NCBI GenBank assembly: GCA_031216445.1
Contig: CM062219.1
Coordinates: forward strand, 16,715,001 to 16,779,000
Source of the DNA: Lateolabrax maculatus
Lineage: Eukaryota > Chordata > Actinopteri > Acropomatiformes > Lateolabracidae
Reading direction: 5' to 3'
Length of the DNA: 64,000 bases
How positions within the stretch are numbered: position 1 is the first letter of the stretch; every line of letters starts with the position of its first letter. Below, piece after piece: positions 25,553-36,191 of this stretch. The notes beneath the pieces are model-generated. The model did no database searches and had not been told where the DNA came from. It saw nothing but the letters and a program-made list of their open reading frames with translations. A program made the position numbers and the translations under genes.

Positions 25553-25984
25553 CATAGGTTCTCTCTGGAAAACCTGCAGATGAGACACATTTGTTTTAAC
25601 CTTTGTAGATTGAAAATATAAGGGATTATAGTAAATGCAGCCTTAAAAACGTACATTAAGGAAGGCAATGCTGTACACATGCTGAGAAGAGGTTAAAACA
25701 GACACTAAAGAACCATCTTTAATTACTGTTCGGCAGCCTCTTCCATCTGTGTCACCTTATTTATATCTGTAAATACCCTGAAGTGATTGGCTCTTGTTCC
25801 TTTCCCTGAATATCAGAGGATAAAATCAATTTTACTCACTAAAAGGCCTTCACTGAATGCTAGAGCTATATATTTTTTTCTTTTCTTAAAGACATCCCTC
25901 GTGTCTTAAAGACAACCCACATGGACGTTGTATGTCAGACTTGTGACCTGTGACCTTTCAGTGTAAGGCCAGTGGCTCAATCCA

Positions 25985-26210
25985 ACAAGCCACCTTCACC
26001 CCGGTGCAGCCCCTTGCCGGTGGGCTGGTCTGTGCTCTGATGTCAGGAGACAGGCTCCTCTGTGGCTCGCCTTATCTGGATCAGAGAGGCAGCCCATCAG
26101 CCTGAGGAGCAGCAATCAGCCTGCTCACTTTCTGGTGCCGAATAATCACACATACAGCAGGAGAGGATGAAACGGCGAGCACTGCCACTCATCAAGCAGG
26201 AAATTAAATA
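25985..26210. other. Candidate conserved noncoding block near the exon
   Basis: Repeat-free, G/C-balanced sequence 210-435 bases upstream of the exon, including GTGGCTCGCCTTATCTGGAT and AGCAATCAGCCTGCTCAC. It has no open frame of note. The regulatory role is inferred. Confidence 0.3.
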
Positions 26211-26386
26211 TTTACAAAAATGCTGTTGCGTTGATAGGGGATATTAAACAGACTGGTGGAACATGCCTCTGACGACAAATATTCTGCTTGTTTAATCATG
26301 CTGTTACAACACTGGTATCAGTCCAATATGTTAGTTATGTACTGTTGGTGGGATTGTGTATGCAAGATTCAGTGTGAGCGTGCATT

Positions 26387-26420
26387 TATTTATTTTTTCT
26401 TTGTCTTCCCTCTTTTGTAG
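26387..26420 (+). promoter_or_regulatory. vav2: Splice acceptor of vav2 exon 2
   Basis: A T-rich pyrimidine tract of about 30 bases runs into TTTTGTAG directly before the first exon codon (TTC). It is a strong consensus 3' splice site. No alternative AG lies between the tract and the exon. Confidence 0.93.
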
Positions 26421-26537
26421 TTCCTGTGTTTGAAGAACATCCGGACATTTCTGAAGGTGTGCCACGACAAGTTCGGCCTGCGCAACAGTGAGCTGTTTGA
26501 CCCTTTTGACCTCTTTGATGTCAGAGATTTCGGCAAG
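26421..26537 (+). CDS. vav2: VAV2 coding exon 2 (calponin-homology domain segment)
   Basis: This internal exon has 39 codons and no stop; both ends fall between codons (phase 0-0). The translation starts [19 protein letters not shown] and ends [17 protein letters not shown]. From family knowledge this is about residues 69-107 of VAV proteins, the second half of the N-terminal CH domain. [18 protein letters not shown] fits VAV2; VAV1 and VAV3 differ at several of these positions. VAV2 is a cytoplasmic guanine-nucleotide exchange factor for Rho/Rac GTPases acting downstream of receptor tyrosine kinases and immune receptors. Its CH domain helps hold the catalytic DH domain inactive. The exon follows a pyrimidine-rich tract ending TTTTGTAG and is followed by GTGAGT, so the boundaries are firm. 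The codons are intact, with no frameshift. The rest of the gene lies outside the window. A teleost vav2 paralogue is possible, because fish can keep duplicates. Confidence 0.96.
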
Positions 26538-26543
26538 GTGAGT
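26535..26543 (+). promoter_or_regulatory. vav2: Splice donor of vav2 exon 2
   Basis: AAG|GTGAGT follows the last codon (Lys of DFGK) and closely fits the U1 consensus. It fixes the exon end and leaves the reading frame at phase 0. Confidence 0.95.
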
Positions 26544-27339
26544 TAAATATCAGACATAATGCTCTACGTGTCAGCTTCCAAAAACCCTCTGCACTTGAAC
26601 TGACACTGTGATCAGAGCATGGGTAGTGCCCATAGGCTATATTCTGACTACAGTGCGCTTAGAGACATGACGCTGCTTGTGCAACTGATAATATTGTTTC
26701 CAGCAGCAGCTATGTCCTTCTGTTGTCAGATGAAAACCTAAGCTGTGGTGTATGGCATGATAAACTGTAGTTTTATGACTCTTGTTTTGTCTGCAAAATG
26801 CATGGTTATCAAATAACATAAAAAAACATGGTTATCTTGTTTTCTTTTTTTACACAAGATGTGAGGTTTTGGCTATGTATGCTCTTCCGTTTTGCCTTTA
26901 TTACATTGTAAGAAGCCTGCATGTGTGTGCGTGTGTGTGTGTGGTGAAAGAGTGCAGGCGTGTGAGTGCAAAGTTGTTTTTGCATCTACAGTATAGCACA
27001 GCTTGCCCATGTGATTTGCTTGGGTTTAAAGGTAGTTCAAAGTCAAATCTGTCAGTTACATTAACTTCAATATGGTGCGGAAAGCCCAGATGAGCTTTTG
27101 GTATAACACTTCAGGGTCAGCAATCTTTATCTCATGTCACTGAGTGACTAGAGTCAAACTCAACTCTGCTTTCTAACAGTGTGTGTTGTCTCAACAGTAA
27201 GGGTGGCTGACTCATCGTATTAGCTTTATGGAGAGTTTTTATAGGATACTCAAGTGAATTTTTGTATTTGTTAAAATGTTAGTCATAAGGCCACTGGCTG
27301 CAAGGTCTTTTTTTTCACTTTATTCTTAGGGGAGGTTAG
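26544..27339. other. Intronic DNA directly after the exon
   Basis: A short GT run lies at about 26928-26943. Otherwise no feature is seen. Confidence 0.55.
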
Positions 27340-27690
27340 GGAAATGGAATCTGAGTGGGCACTCTTGGAGCACAGACATCCACAACGCGATCTGAGTAGA
27401 AGTTCTGCCCTTTTGAACTGAAAAGTGGTTTAGCATCTCACCAGGATGCCTTGTATATCCCTTCCTTTGGAAATGGTCTGGGCATTTTTCCGGCCAGTTG
27501 GCTATGCCCACAATAGACCTTGAAAATTCAGGAGGGATTACATATCCCTCCAGGCCTAGGAATGTCTCAGGATCCCCCGTGAGGGGCTGGAGGTTGTGGC
27601 TGAAGAGAAGCACATCTGGGTGCTTTGCTCAGCCTGCCGCCTGTGTGATCCAGACCTGGAAAACGGATGTATGGATAGATGGGTGTATGG
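27340..27690 (+). mobile_element. Decayed non-LTR retrotransposon 3' end
   Basis: The words CATCTCACCAGGATGCCT, GGAGGGATTACATATC, GGCCTAGGAATGTCTCAGG, GATCCCC and GGCTGGAGGTTGTGGCTGA correspond, in order, to the end of the reverse transcriptase frame of common teleost LINEs. Its tail then follows in decayed form, CGGATGTATGGATAGATGGG. The coding frame is broken by stops and indels, so this is a dead, 5'-truncated insertion. The clade (CR1/Rex1-like or other) cannot be fixed from this short piece. Confidence 0.75.
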
Positions 27691-29669
27691 GACTGTAGGT
27701 TTAATTTAAAGTTTGTGGTTGTAAATGTCAGATGAGGGATTAAAGTAGGTAGTATATATGATAAAAACAAACTGTTAATTTACTGGTATTTCAACGTCAA
27801 TACAAAGCTGCTGCAAAACACAGGAAAAGAGGTCACTGGGTTATGATATATTTCCTGGCTGGTAATCCATGATCGGCGTTGCCTGTTGGCCTCAGCTTCT
27901 GTAAGTGAATTGTTTCTCTCTATGTTCTAATCCATTTGACTGCGGTGTGTGTTTGTGTGTGACTACAGACTACAGAGGAGTGGGGGGTTGGGGGAGGCTT
28001 CTGTCTAGGCTTGTAGGCTGTTGAAAGAAGCAGCAGGGATAGAAAGTCATAAAGTCATTACATTGATGATGACAGCTGATGCCGTTCTGTCAGGGCCGGT
28101 GCGTAGGGAATGTTAATACCGTAGCTTTTCAGCTGATTGAAGGAACATGCAGAATTCGTAATCCCAACGGTAGGGGATTACTCTGTAGAGGTGGGATCTG
28201 AATAAACTGCGTTACATCTCGCTGCGATCGATTACAAAGAGGATGTATTTGCGGAAAGTCATCCGCTCATTTATCTAACATATCTAATTCAACATATCCA
28301 CTCTCCTGGCTTTGGGCGGAGAAGAGGGGCCAAAGAAAAGACGGAGAAGGATAAGATGAGAGTGAAGAAAAAGAAGACAAGGACTCATTTGGCAGTTTGT
28401 AGATAAACCGCAAGAACGATGTCTGAGAGTCAATGAGCTCACAGTGAACGGTATTAAAATCCAACAGCAGTCAGAATCAATCACACAGACCCTCCATATG
28501 TCAATTTGGAAATTGCTTTTGTATGGTCTCAGCAGTGGAGGGCTTGTCTCATCATTGATTTTCCATTAAGGCCAAACATCACATTATAATATATTGAATT
28601 GAGGAGATCCCTACTAATGTGGCATACATTTAAATAGTGAGAGTGCCTCATAAACGAAAGATAAAAGGCGGTTGTTTTTTTTTCCCGCAGTCAGAGTCTC
28701 TTTAGTTCTTTTTTCACCGCTCATCACTGGACGTGCTCTTTCCCCTTTTGTTACCTTGACACAAAAGTTTCTTTGTGCGCACATCCTATAGCAAACAAAG
28801 GGGATTTTATCTTCCATCATATATATCATAGTACTGTATCATTCAGCTCCTCTTTCAATAGCATTCTTTTATCACTCCTTTGTTTTCACTATACACACAC
28901 ACACAAAAAAAGGAATGCTTGGCAAAAGGATTTATACAATTACATATTTTTGGAAATTGAACTAGTTTTGACGCTTGTGCAAAGTTCGATTAAAGGATGC
29001 AAGCGTTCAGACCCAGAGCTATCTGAAAATCCTCATGCTACATACTTTAAATGCAGATCAACATTTTGTTTCTATGAGCAACTGCTCAAACAAATCTATT
29101 GATAGAACTTTTCATTTCAATATCTACATCGTCATTTTCTCAGTTCTGGATGGATGTTCTGTTGAGTGACAGAAGATTTCCATTAAGCTTCCTGAATCTT
29201 CAGCTTTACCATTGATCATGTAAATTGTGGAAAGTGGTGCAGTCATAGACTACAGTCACATTGATGCCACTTACAAGATCCCTCCCTCCAAAGACTCATC
29301 AGCTGACAGTTTTGCTTGAGTGCATCCAAAGGTTTCCTTCTCTTGCAATTGGAGTACCAATTTTTCAGGAGACGGTGTTTAAACCATAAACTTGAAAGAT
29401 ACGGTTTCCAAGCCAGTGTTGTTTCTTCAAATGTGTTACGCCTTGATGTGAAGAAGAAGACAAAGAAATAAAATAATGAGGAGAAAGAGGAGCAATTTCT
29501 TAGTGAAGGAAAAGATTGGAACACTCACTGTTTCCCTGGTGGCACTCCATTTGAAATCAAATTGGGTGTTTGCAAAAAATGAGCCTAAACTATATGTTTT
29601 TAATCTCCTCTGGAAGAGTGGAATTAAAACAGAGGACTTTGGGGAGAGGAGGGAAGAGAGCTGGCTCTA
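27691..29669. other. Intronic DNA, no supported feature
   Basis: Ordinary intronic sequence with short T and CA runs (28673-28682, 28892-28904). Frames under 110 codons have no domain. Confidence 0.5.
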
Positions 29670-30450
29670 TAAACATTAATCAGCCCCTATTCACCTTTCA
29701 TACCTCCGGGGCCCCAGAGTTCATCTCCCCTGGCCTCTGATCGCCATCTCTCCCTATAATGATGCCTTTTCCCGGGTCACATGCAAATGGAGACTGGGGC
29801 CAACTGGGCCCAATGCTGGAAAAAAAAAAGAAAGTAATTGCCCCCTTTAAAACCTTCCTCCGACCCTTTACAGTGGGGCTAGTATTGAAACAGATGGAGC
29901 ACATACCCTGCTCGATATCCTCCACCGGTTTTTATCTTTTATTACTTACCTCATTTCAAGCAGGAATACCCTTCGCCACAAATGACATGAGCTAGGGCTC
30001 CCCTGTTGCGTTCTCTTTTCGCAGGGGGGGAAGAAGGTAGGTGTATAGTTTTGTGCACATATCACCACACCTCTCTTCTTTGCGCCCTAACCCATCCCCC
30101 ATCATTAGAAATTCATTATGACATCATTAAACCAATGAAATACAGCTTATTACAGTAGACCCCAGAGAAGGCTTTTATTTAAACACCTCCCTCCTTCCGA
30201 ACCCAGCCGCCTCGTTTCCTTTCTCCCAACCTATTTTAATTAGCCACCAAAGGAACATTGCTGTCATTTAAATGAACATGGCAATCAGTTTATTTGGCTG
30301 TTGCCATGATTAGCATAATTAGCCCGCACCTGTTAACCATCTATCAACAGTTTGGTAATTTTCCGTCTGTGACTGGAGAGCAGCGAAGGAAGGAAGCTTT
30401 CTGGCAGATTTGCCATCTTCATTAAAGGGAATAATCGCGATTTGTTTGAG
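29670..30450. other. Candidate conserved noncoding cluster
   Basis: A repeat-free stretch of about 780 bases, 3-4 kb downstream of the exon. It has an exact octamer ATGCAAAT at 29781-29788, ATTTAAATGAACATGGCAAT near 30267, and clustered TAATTAG/TTAGC words near 30311-30325. It includes a GGGGGGGAAGAAGG patch near 30024. The character is that of a vertebrate intronic enhancer. No conservation data are available here. Confidence 0.45.
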
Positions 30451-33368
30451 ATGCAGACAGTGTTTCTTGCATCAGTTTCAATCTCGTCTAAGCAGCCTCG
30501 GAGTCATGACTGACTGACTTGTGAAGTGTCAGAGCCATCCAAGTGACGCTCATCGACTTGATAGTACAGCGTCAAGGTGAATGGATTTTATTTGTGCGCT
30601 GCATTCAAATGGAAATTGGTCCCTCGATGTGAGCTCATTGTTTACATGAAACAGCCATCACTCGTGGGTTGTTCAGATGAGAGCAGGCACATTTTCCAGC
30701 AACATCACAACGGTGATTTGTATATGTATCTGTGAACTTTTCCACTTTACAGCTAAATTGCCCTCCTTATAATAGAGGAATTGAAGCGGTAGTTTTTGCT
30801 TTAGCTACCGTAAGGTAGTGATAGTGATAATGATATTTTATTGTAATATATTGGTCTTCATCACAGCCTGCAATCAGTTTACTAAATGTCCAATACACAA
30901 AACACACCTTGAAACAGATGGAGAGTTATAATGGGAAGGAAACACACCAATCCCCTGATTTAATTTGTACCAACTGCTCCCTGCTTCTCCCTTCTCACTT
31001 CCCCCATCCATCTCTTCCCTTTCCTCACTGTTCTCCTCTCCCCACTCATTCATCTCACACCCACTCTCAGTGTGAGTATGTTGTGATAAGACTAAGCCAG
31101 CAGCAGGCGAGCCGCCATTGTGTCAGGACGGCGTGATTGCCATTGGTCGGCGGTGTTTGATTACCCTCTCTGCTGCTCTGAATCCCGTGCACACTGAACT
31201 CTGCTACTTTCATTTCCTTCCTGTGCTCTGCGGCTAAAAATAGGTAGTTGCTCAGCATCCACGCCCAGTGCTACTAACATCTGGAACGTGCCTCAGCCAC
31301 CGTTGGCCCGCCTGCCTGAATGCTATTTACTGAAGTAGGTTTCAGCCTCGGTCAGAAGCCCTCAGCCTGGCCCTGTGCTCGATTTTTCTATGTGACCATT
31401 TTTTAAACATTCAAAGTACATTGAACCTTTTGCTGTCTTTACTTGTTTTTTACAGTATTTGCAAAGTTATGGCTCAGCATGTCTTAGTAAGGCTTGCAAT
31501 ATATTAATTTTAGGATAAGTTCGGCTACTGAGAAATACCATGAATTGGGCATGTGAGTGCCCAAATAGTATTATTTTGATTTAGCAACATTTTGGCCAAT
31601 CTGCAGCATGGAAAGTGATTGTGTATTAGCTATTAACTGTTAGTTTGGTGTGTAACCATGTGTATATAGACAACAATCAACTCTTTTCATACTGTAGAAC
31701 AAGTCTGAATAAGATCAATGTGGGGCGAGATCTGAAGTTTTAAAGGAATTCATGGACGTTAATTCTCAATGGACTGAAAGAAAGGTGTGTTCCTGTTCAA
31801 AATGATAATAAGGATTCTGAACACCGTCCATTCACTGTGGAGGTTACCATGCATTGTATGTGGGTACTGCTATCAATTCACACTGCGCTTTTTGTAATGA
31901 AAAAGAATAGCTGTAGGAAAAAAGTAGTGATTCATGCCTGTCAGACTCCGGCTGGAGAGGCTGCAGTAAGTGATGGAGGGAGGTTTAAGGGTCAAGCGGC
32001 CGGGGTCACTCACTCAGGTCAGTGCGTCCCCTTCCATTAGTGACCACGTCCTCAGCAGCAGTCCTTTACTGTAATGGCCCAAGTGGGTTTTTAAAGCTGT
32101 GATTCTCTATGTTACTTTGCCCTTCTGGAGGAGGTGAGTGGTTGGAAGACATTTATTGCAAAATATGATACTGGAGCCCCATCATTTTCAATTTCGTTTG
32201 AATATGATTACGTTGAAATAAGGATATTTTCCCTTACAGGTTAATGGAGCACCCTAAGAATAAACTCATTTCAATGTTATGTGAAAGCATAGTAAAGTAT
32301 ATTCCATGTTCTTTATCATCCCCAATGGTGGAACATAATTAGCCTAAGTACGTCTAGAGATTTTCCCCTAAAAAACAAATGATCAGTTTATAAAATAATG
32401 CATTATAGATTAAACCACCCAACAGTGTATAAAGTAATTAAAATTAGCTTCAGCTTGGCCAGCTACAACATTAAAATGCTGCTTGCATGTAATGCATCGA
32501 TAATACAACAGAGTATTCTTACGTTGTGGTGTAATTACTTTTACTGACACAAAGAATCTGAGGCTTCCTCCACTACACCATATCCCCTGATCTAAGATTA
32601 CACCCAGTGCTTCCCTTAGAGAGAATTTATCTCCATAACCTGTGAAAACACATCCTCCTGTCTCAGCAGACAGTTTTGTGGCTGCTTCTTCTATCCCTGT
32701 GCCCTCTTACTTCACGCCCTGTCCATCAGGACCCCCCAACTGCAAGTTTTTACATAGAGCTTCCAAGACTTAATCAATAATTCATTCCAAATGCCACAGT
32801 AGTGATGATAATTCTCCTGACATGAATTATAAATGGGAACTTCCTCCCCCTTCCTGTGTTTAGACCCCCTTCCATCGCTCCCTTCCACGCTCCACTCCCA
32901 CGTCCTCATTATTCCTGCAGCTCATTACCACGATACCCGTGGAAACAGGTGGTTGCTGAGCAATAGGTTGTTGTCCAGGATACGGCCTGTGTTGGTGCTC
33001 AGCTCAGTGATGCTGACTGTTGGGAGGTGTTTGGTGAGGCCACTACGTGTCTGGTTTCTCACGTACAGTAACAACAGAGATGAGATGTGATGGATTGATG
33101 ATGGCCTCTATTCTTATTCAGCCCAAACAGTCCGCAGTGTTGTCTGGTTTGCGTGACGGATGATCAAAAAGTTGCGGTCCAGATGACCCGAAATGTGTCA
33201 TTTGAATGTAATCCAAGTGCCATCTGGATTCCCTCCAGCTGTTCCTGCCCACCTGCTCTATAGTTTTGTGTTGCATATGAATGTCCCATCTTATGGAAGC
33301 ACATTATAGTGAAAAAGGAGAAAACAAGTGGAGACATTTTCTCTTAACTGTGAATTCTGTGACATAGC
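30451..33368. other. Intronic DNA, no supported gene
   Basis: A C/T-rich patch lies at about 30980-31070. Otherwise mixed unique sequence with no exon-like segment. Confidence 0.5.
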
Positions 33369-33600
33369 ATCTCGTAATTATGAGAAATCAAAGTCATAAT
33401 TGCAAGATCTGAATGGAGTAATCATGAGATCTGTACCTCCTCATTACAGTACGAAGTCAGTAGATTATAATTGCGATATCCGTATCCTCAAATCCTCAAA
33501 TGGCGATGAGTGGTAACAATGCTTATGCTCATAATTACAAGATTATGATAATACTTTTCTTCTTTTATTAGACGCTAAGTCATAATTACCCAATATGGAA
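33369..33600. repeat. Degenerate CATAATTATGAG-type tandem array
   Basis: TAATTATGAG at 33375, GTCATAATTGCAAGATCT at 33393, AATCATGAGATCT at 33420, and further TATAATTGCGAT, CTCATAATTACAAG and AAGTCATAATTACC units recur at irregular spacing. The pattern is a decayed minisatellite seen in many fish genomes. Confidence 0.6.
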
Positions 33601-36155
33601 ATCAGATTTATGATAAAAATGTCATTTTTTCTTTTCTTGGTGATATTAATTTGTTTCTGTACCATTTTTCACTGCAGTAAAACTATTCTCCTGTTGTAGC
33701 TGTTTCACTTAGCACTCTGTCTTTATTCCCCCTCACTTTATTTTGGTAACGTTTTCCCTCTGACAGCGTTGAACAACAGTGTCTTTTAAATTCACAAGAA
33801 GGGAGAGAAGAAAAGCGAAAAAGTGAAGAGCTGTATAAAAACCATTTCTTGAACTTTTAAAGCCCAGTGCAGCCTGAATCCTATTGTGGAAATAATTGGC
33901 CTATTTTGTTTTGGGTGTCAGTGAATGTCACTATGTGCTGATAGACAGAGACAATGCGATTTGGCCCAAGCTCAGTGCTCAGCCAGCTTCTTTGAACTCG
34001 GCTCACTTGCAATGCTGAGTACCCAAAAGGCTCGCTGAGGTGCGTCCACAACCCTCTATCGCCTTTGGATGGTGAGTCACTGGTCACTGGAGGGCGTGTC
34101 CCTGTTGTTAGGGTGGTTTCTTTGGAGCGCTGCAGGACCAAAGTGGGCGTATAGAGAGGAAGAGAGCCCCGACAGAGCTGGAGTCTCTGAATTCCTTGCA
34201 GCCGGCGTGAGCTCTCATTATTTCTCCTCCCCTGATCCCTCCCTCCGAGGCCCCACAGGCACGGATATGATGGACAGGTACATCCTCTGAGGAATCACTG
34301 GCATGAAAAAAGGAGAAAATCGCCAAAAAGGGAGTCTATCCTCAATCATCTTTTCATTGCACAGGGATTACTTGCGTATGGAGCTTAAAGGAAAACCCAC
34401 TTGGCATAAATCCTACTCACTGTGCACAAATTTGAATGTGCATTTCAGAGTACACGTTGGGTTATGTAATGATGCCCTATTTGACCTCAAATTGAAGATA
34501 ATTTCCCTGTAAACAGTTGCAGAAGATATTATTTTAGGAGACATTTGGCACACCGAGCCCAGAATGTCAAGGTAGCTTTGCAGGATCATCAGAATAAGCT
34601 GCTTTTCAAAAACCATGATTAAATCATGAGAGTTACCAAATGGCAGATTGTGTCACGTAAAAAGAATCCTCTGTGTTTGTTGACAAGGGTAAAATATTCT
34701 AACAAAAAAACAGACAGTTTGCTCGGACTGTTTTCTGAATTAAATCTGAATAATGTCTCTGTATTTTAGATTATTAGTTCTTTGTTGTAGTGTACTGTCA
34801 ACATTGGTATTAAGTGGAAAGAGCAGACAGATTTGTAGTATTAGATGGCACAGATAGGAAGTAATGCTCTGCCATGCTGTGGACCATGTGTTCACTGACA
34901 GCACCATCAGCCAGTCATTAGGGTTGGGCCTGGATCGTAAGAGAGCCAAACTGCAGATCTTAGCCATGTGAAGTGTAATGTTTCAATTTGAATATTTCAG
35001 GAGATAAGACAGAACATCATGTAAGCAGTACATGCCAACTGCATACTACATACAAATCACGACAGTGTTTTGACTGTGTCGTGTCTTCTCACTGGAAAAA
35101 AGCAACACAAGGCATTCCTGGAGACCAACACATAAATGGAAGTGCTTGAAAAACTGTGATTGGTGTTGCAACAAACAAAAAAGATAACTTTCTGGTTGAG
35201 CATGTAACAGTTACTACAAGTAGAGCTGGGCAGTAATTCATGATTTAGTGATTTTAATCCTCGTTGTCTTAATGAATGAATGAAACTAATCTAAACAAAC
35301 TAATGAAAATGTACTACAAATAGTTGGTGAAGTTTTCTTATATGGAGTGTTTGACTTTGTGTAAGCACTCATGTTAGTGCATTGCTGTCAACGTTAGGTT
35401 CTTTTTTTTATATCTAATTTGCACAGATATGCTATTCAAAATATTATACTTGTTTGTGTTTTAATTGTCCATTGAAAATAAATAACTTTTTGTTGAGTCT
35501 TGTTAAGTTAAATTTGATCATTACTGTTCTGATACAACATGCAGTATCACTTCCTGTCACTACAAAACAGTAAAGTACATTGGTTTCCGGTATACTATTT
35601 GCCAAAATTCTATGCTTTCAACATTAGTACATCGTATACTTAGAGAGACAGCTCAGGTATTCAAATCACCAGATGTCAACTTTGCAGAAACTGAAATTAT
35701 ACGAGCTCCAGGGACACTGCACTGCTGCTGACAATGACCTCTGGGGACAAAAGTGTAACTATGCCCCAGAGGGATCAGTAAAGTATCAAAACAAAATCAA
35801 AATGAGACACACAACCTATGTCCTCTACGGGATTTAAATTGCAGGTGAGCAAAACAAAAGCTCACACGAGCTGAAAAATAGGTTGTGTTATTATGATAAC
35901 ACCCAGACTAACCTTTTTCCATATCCGCCCACCAGGTACGGTCAGGCACATAAATGCAGGATTATCACTTGTGCTGACCAAAAAAATCCCTGTGTCAGAT
36001 TTGCATGACCATAGAAGTGGAAATAACCACTTTGCTCAATTGGAACATTGACCGCACTGTCTATGGCAGCTATTAAATTTGTCATTGCTTTTTGTACGGT
36101 CCAGTTCATCAACAGGAGCACATCAAAGTGCTAGATGAGACACACAGGCAGAGAT

Positions 36156-36158
<3 letters not shown>
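33601..36158. other. Intronic DNA, possible repeat edge
   Basis: GTAGAGCTGGGCAGTAATTC near 35220 resembles the GGGCTGGGCGATAATT edge of a common repeat. Nothing further is assignable. Confidence 0.4.

Positions 36159-36187
<29 letters not shown>
36159..36187. repeat. (CA)n microsatellite
   Basis: About 14 uninterrupted CA units. The His-Thr and Cys-Val frames on the two strands come from it. Confidence 0.94.

Positions 36188-36191
<4 letters not shown>

Larger units (their letters stand above)
23931..26386. other. Intronic DNA upstream of the exon
   Basis: Contains a possible repeat fragment at about 25420-25552 (ATTGGCCAGTATATTGGCC and GTCAGGCTCTAGTTC) and a repeat-free block at 25985-26210 that may be regulatory. 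No upstream exon seen. Confidence 0.5.
1..26420 (+). other. vav2: vav2 intron 1 (3' part)
   Basis: Everything upstream of the exon is read as intron 1, because the first coding exon (which would begin with the start Met and about 68 CH-domain residues) is not seen in any frame. The stretch has no credible coding exon on either strand. It contains microsatellites, dispersed repeats and some repeat-free blocks, listed separately. A nested noncoding RNA gene cannot be excluded from sequence alone. Confidence 0.8.
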
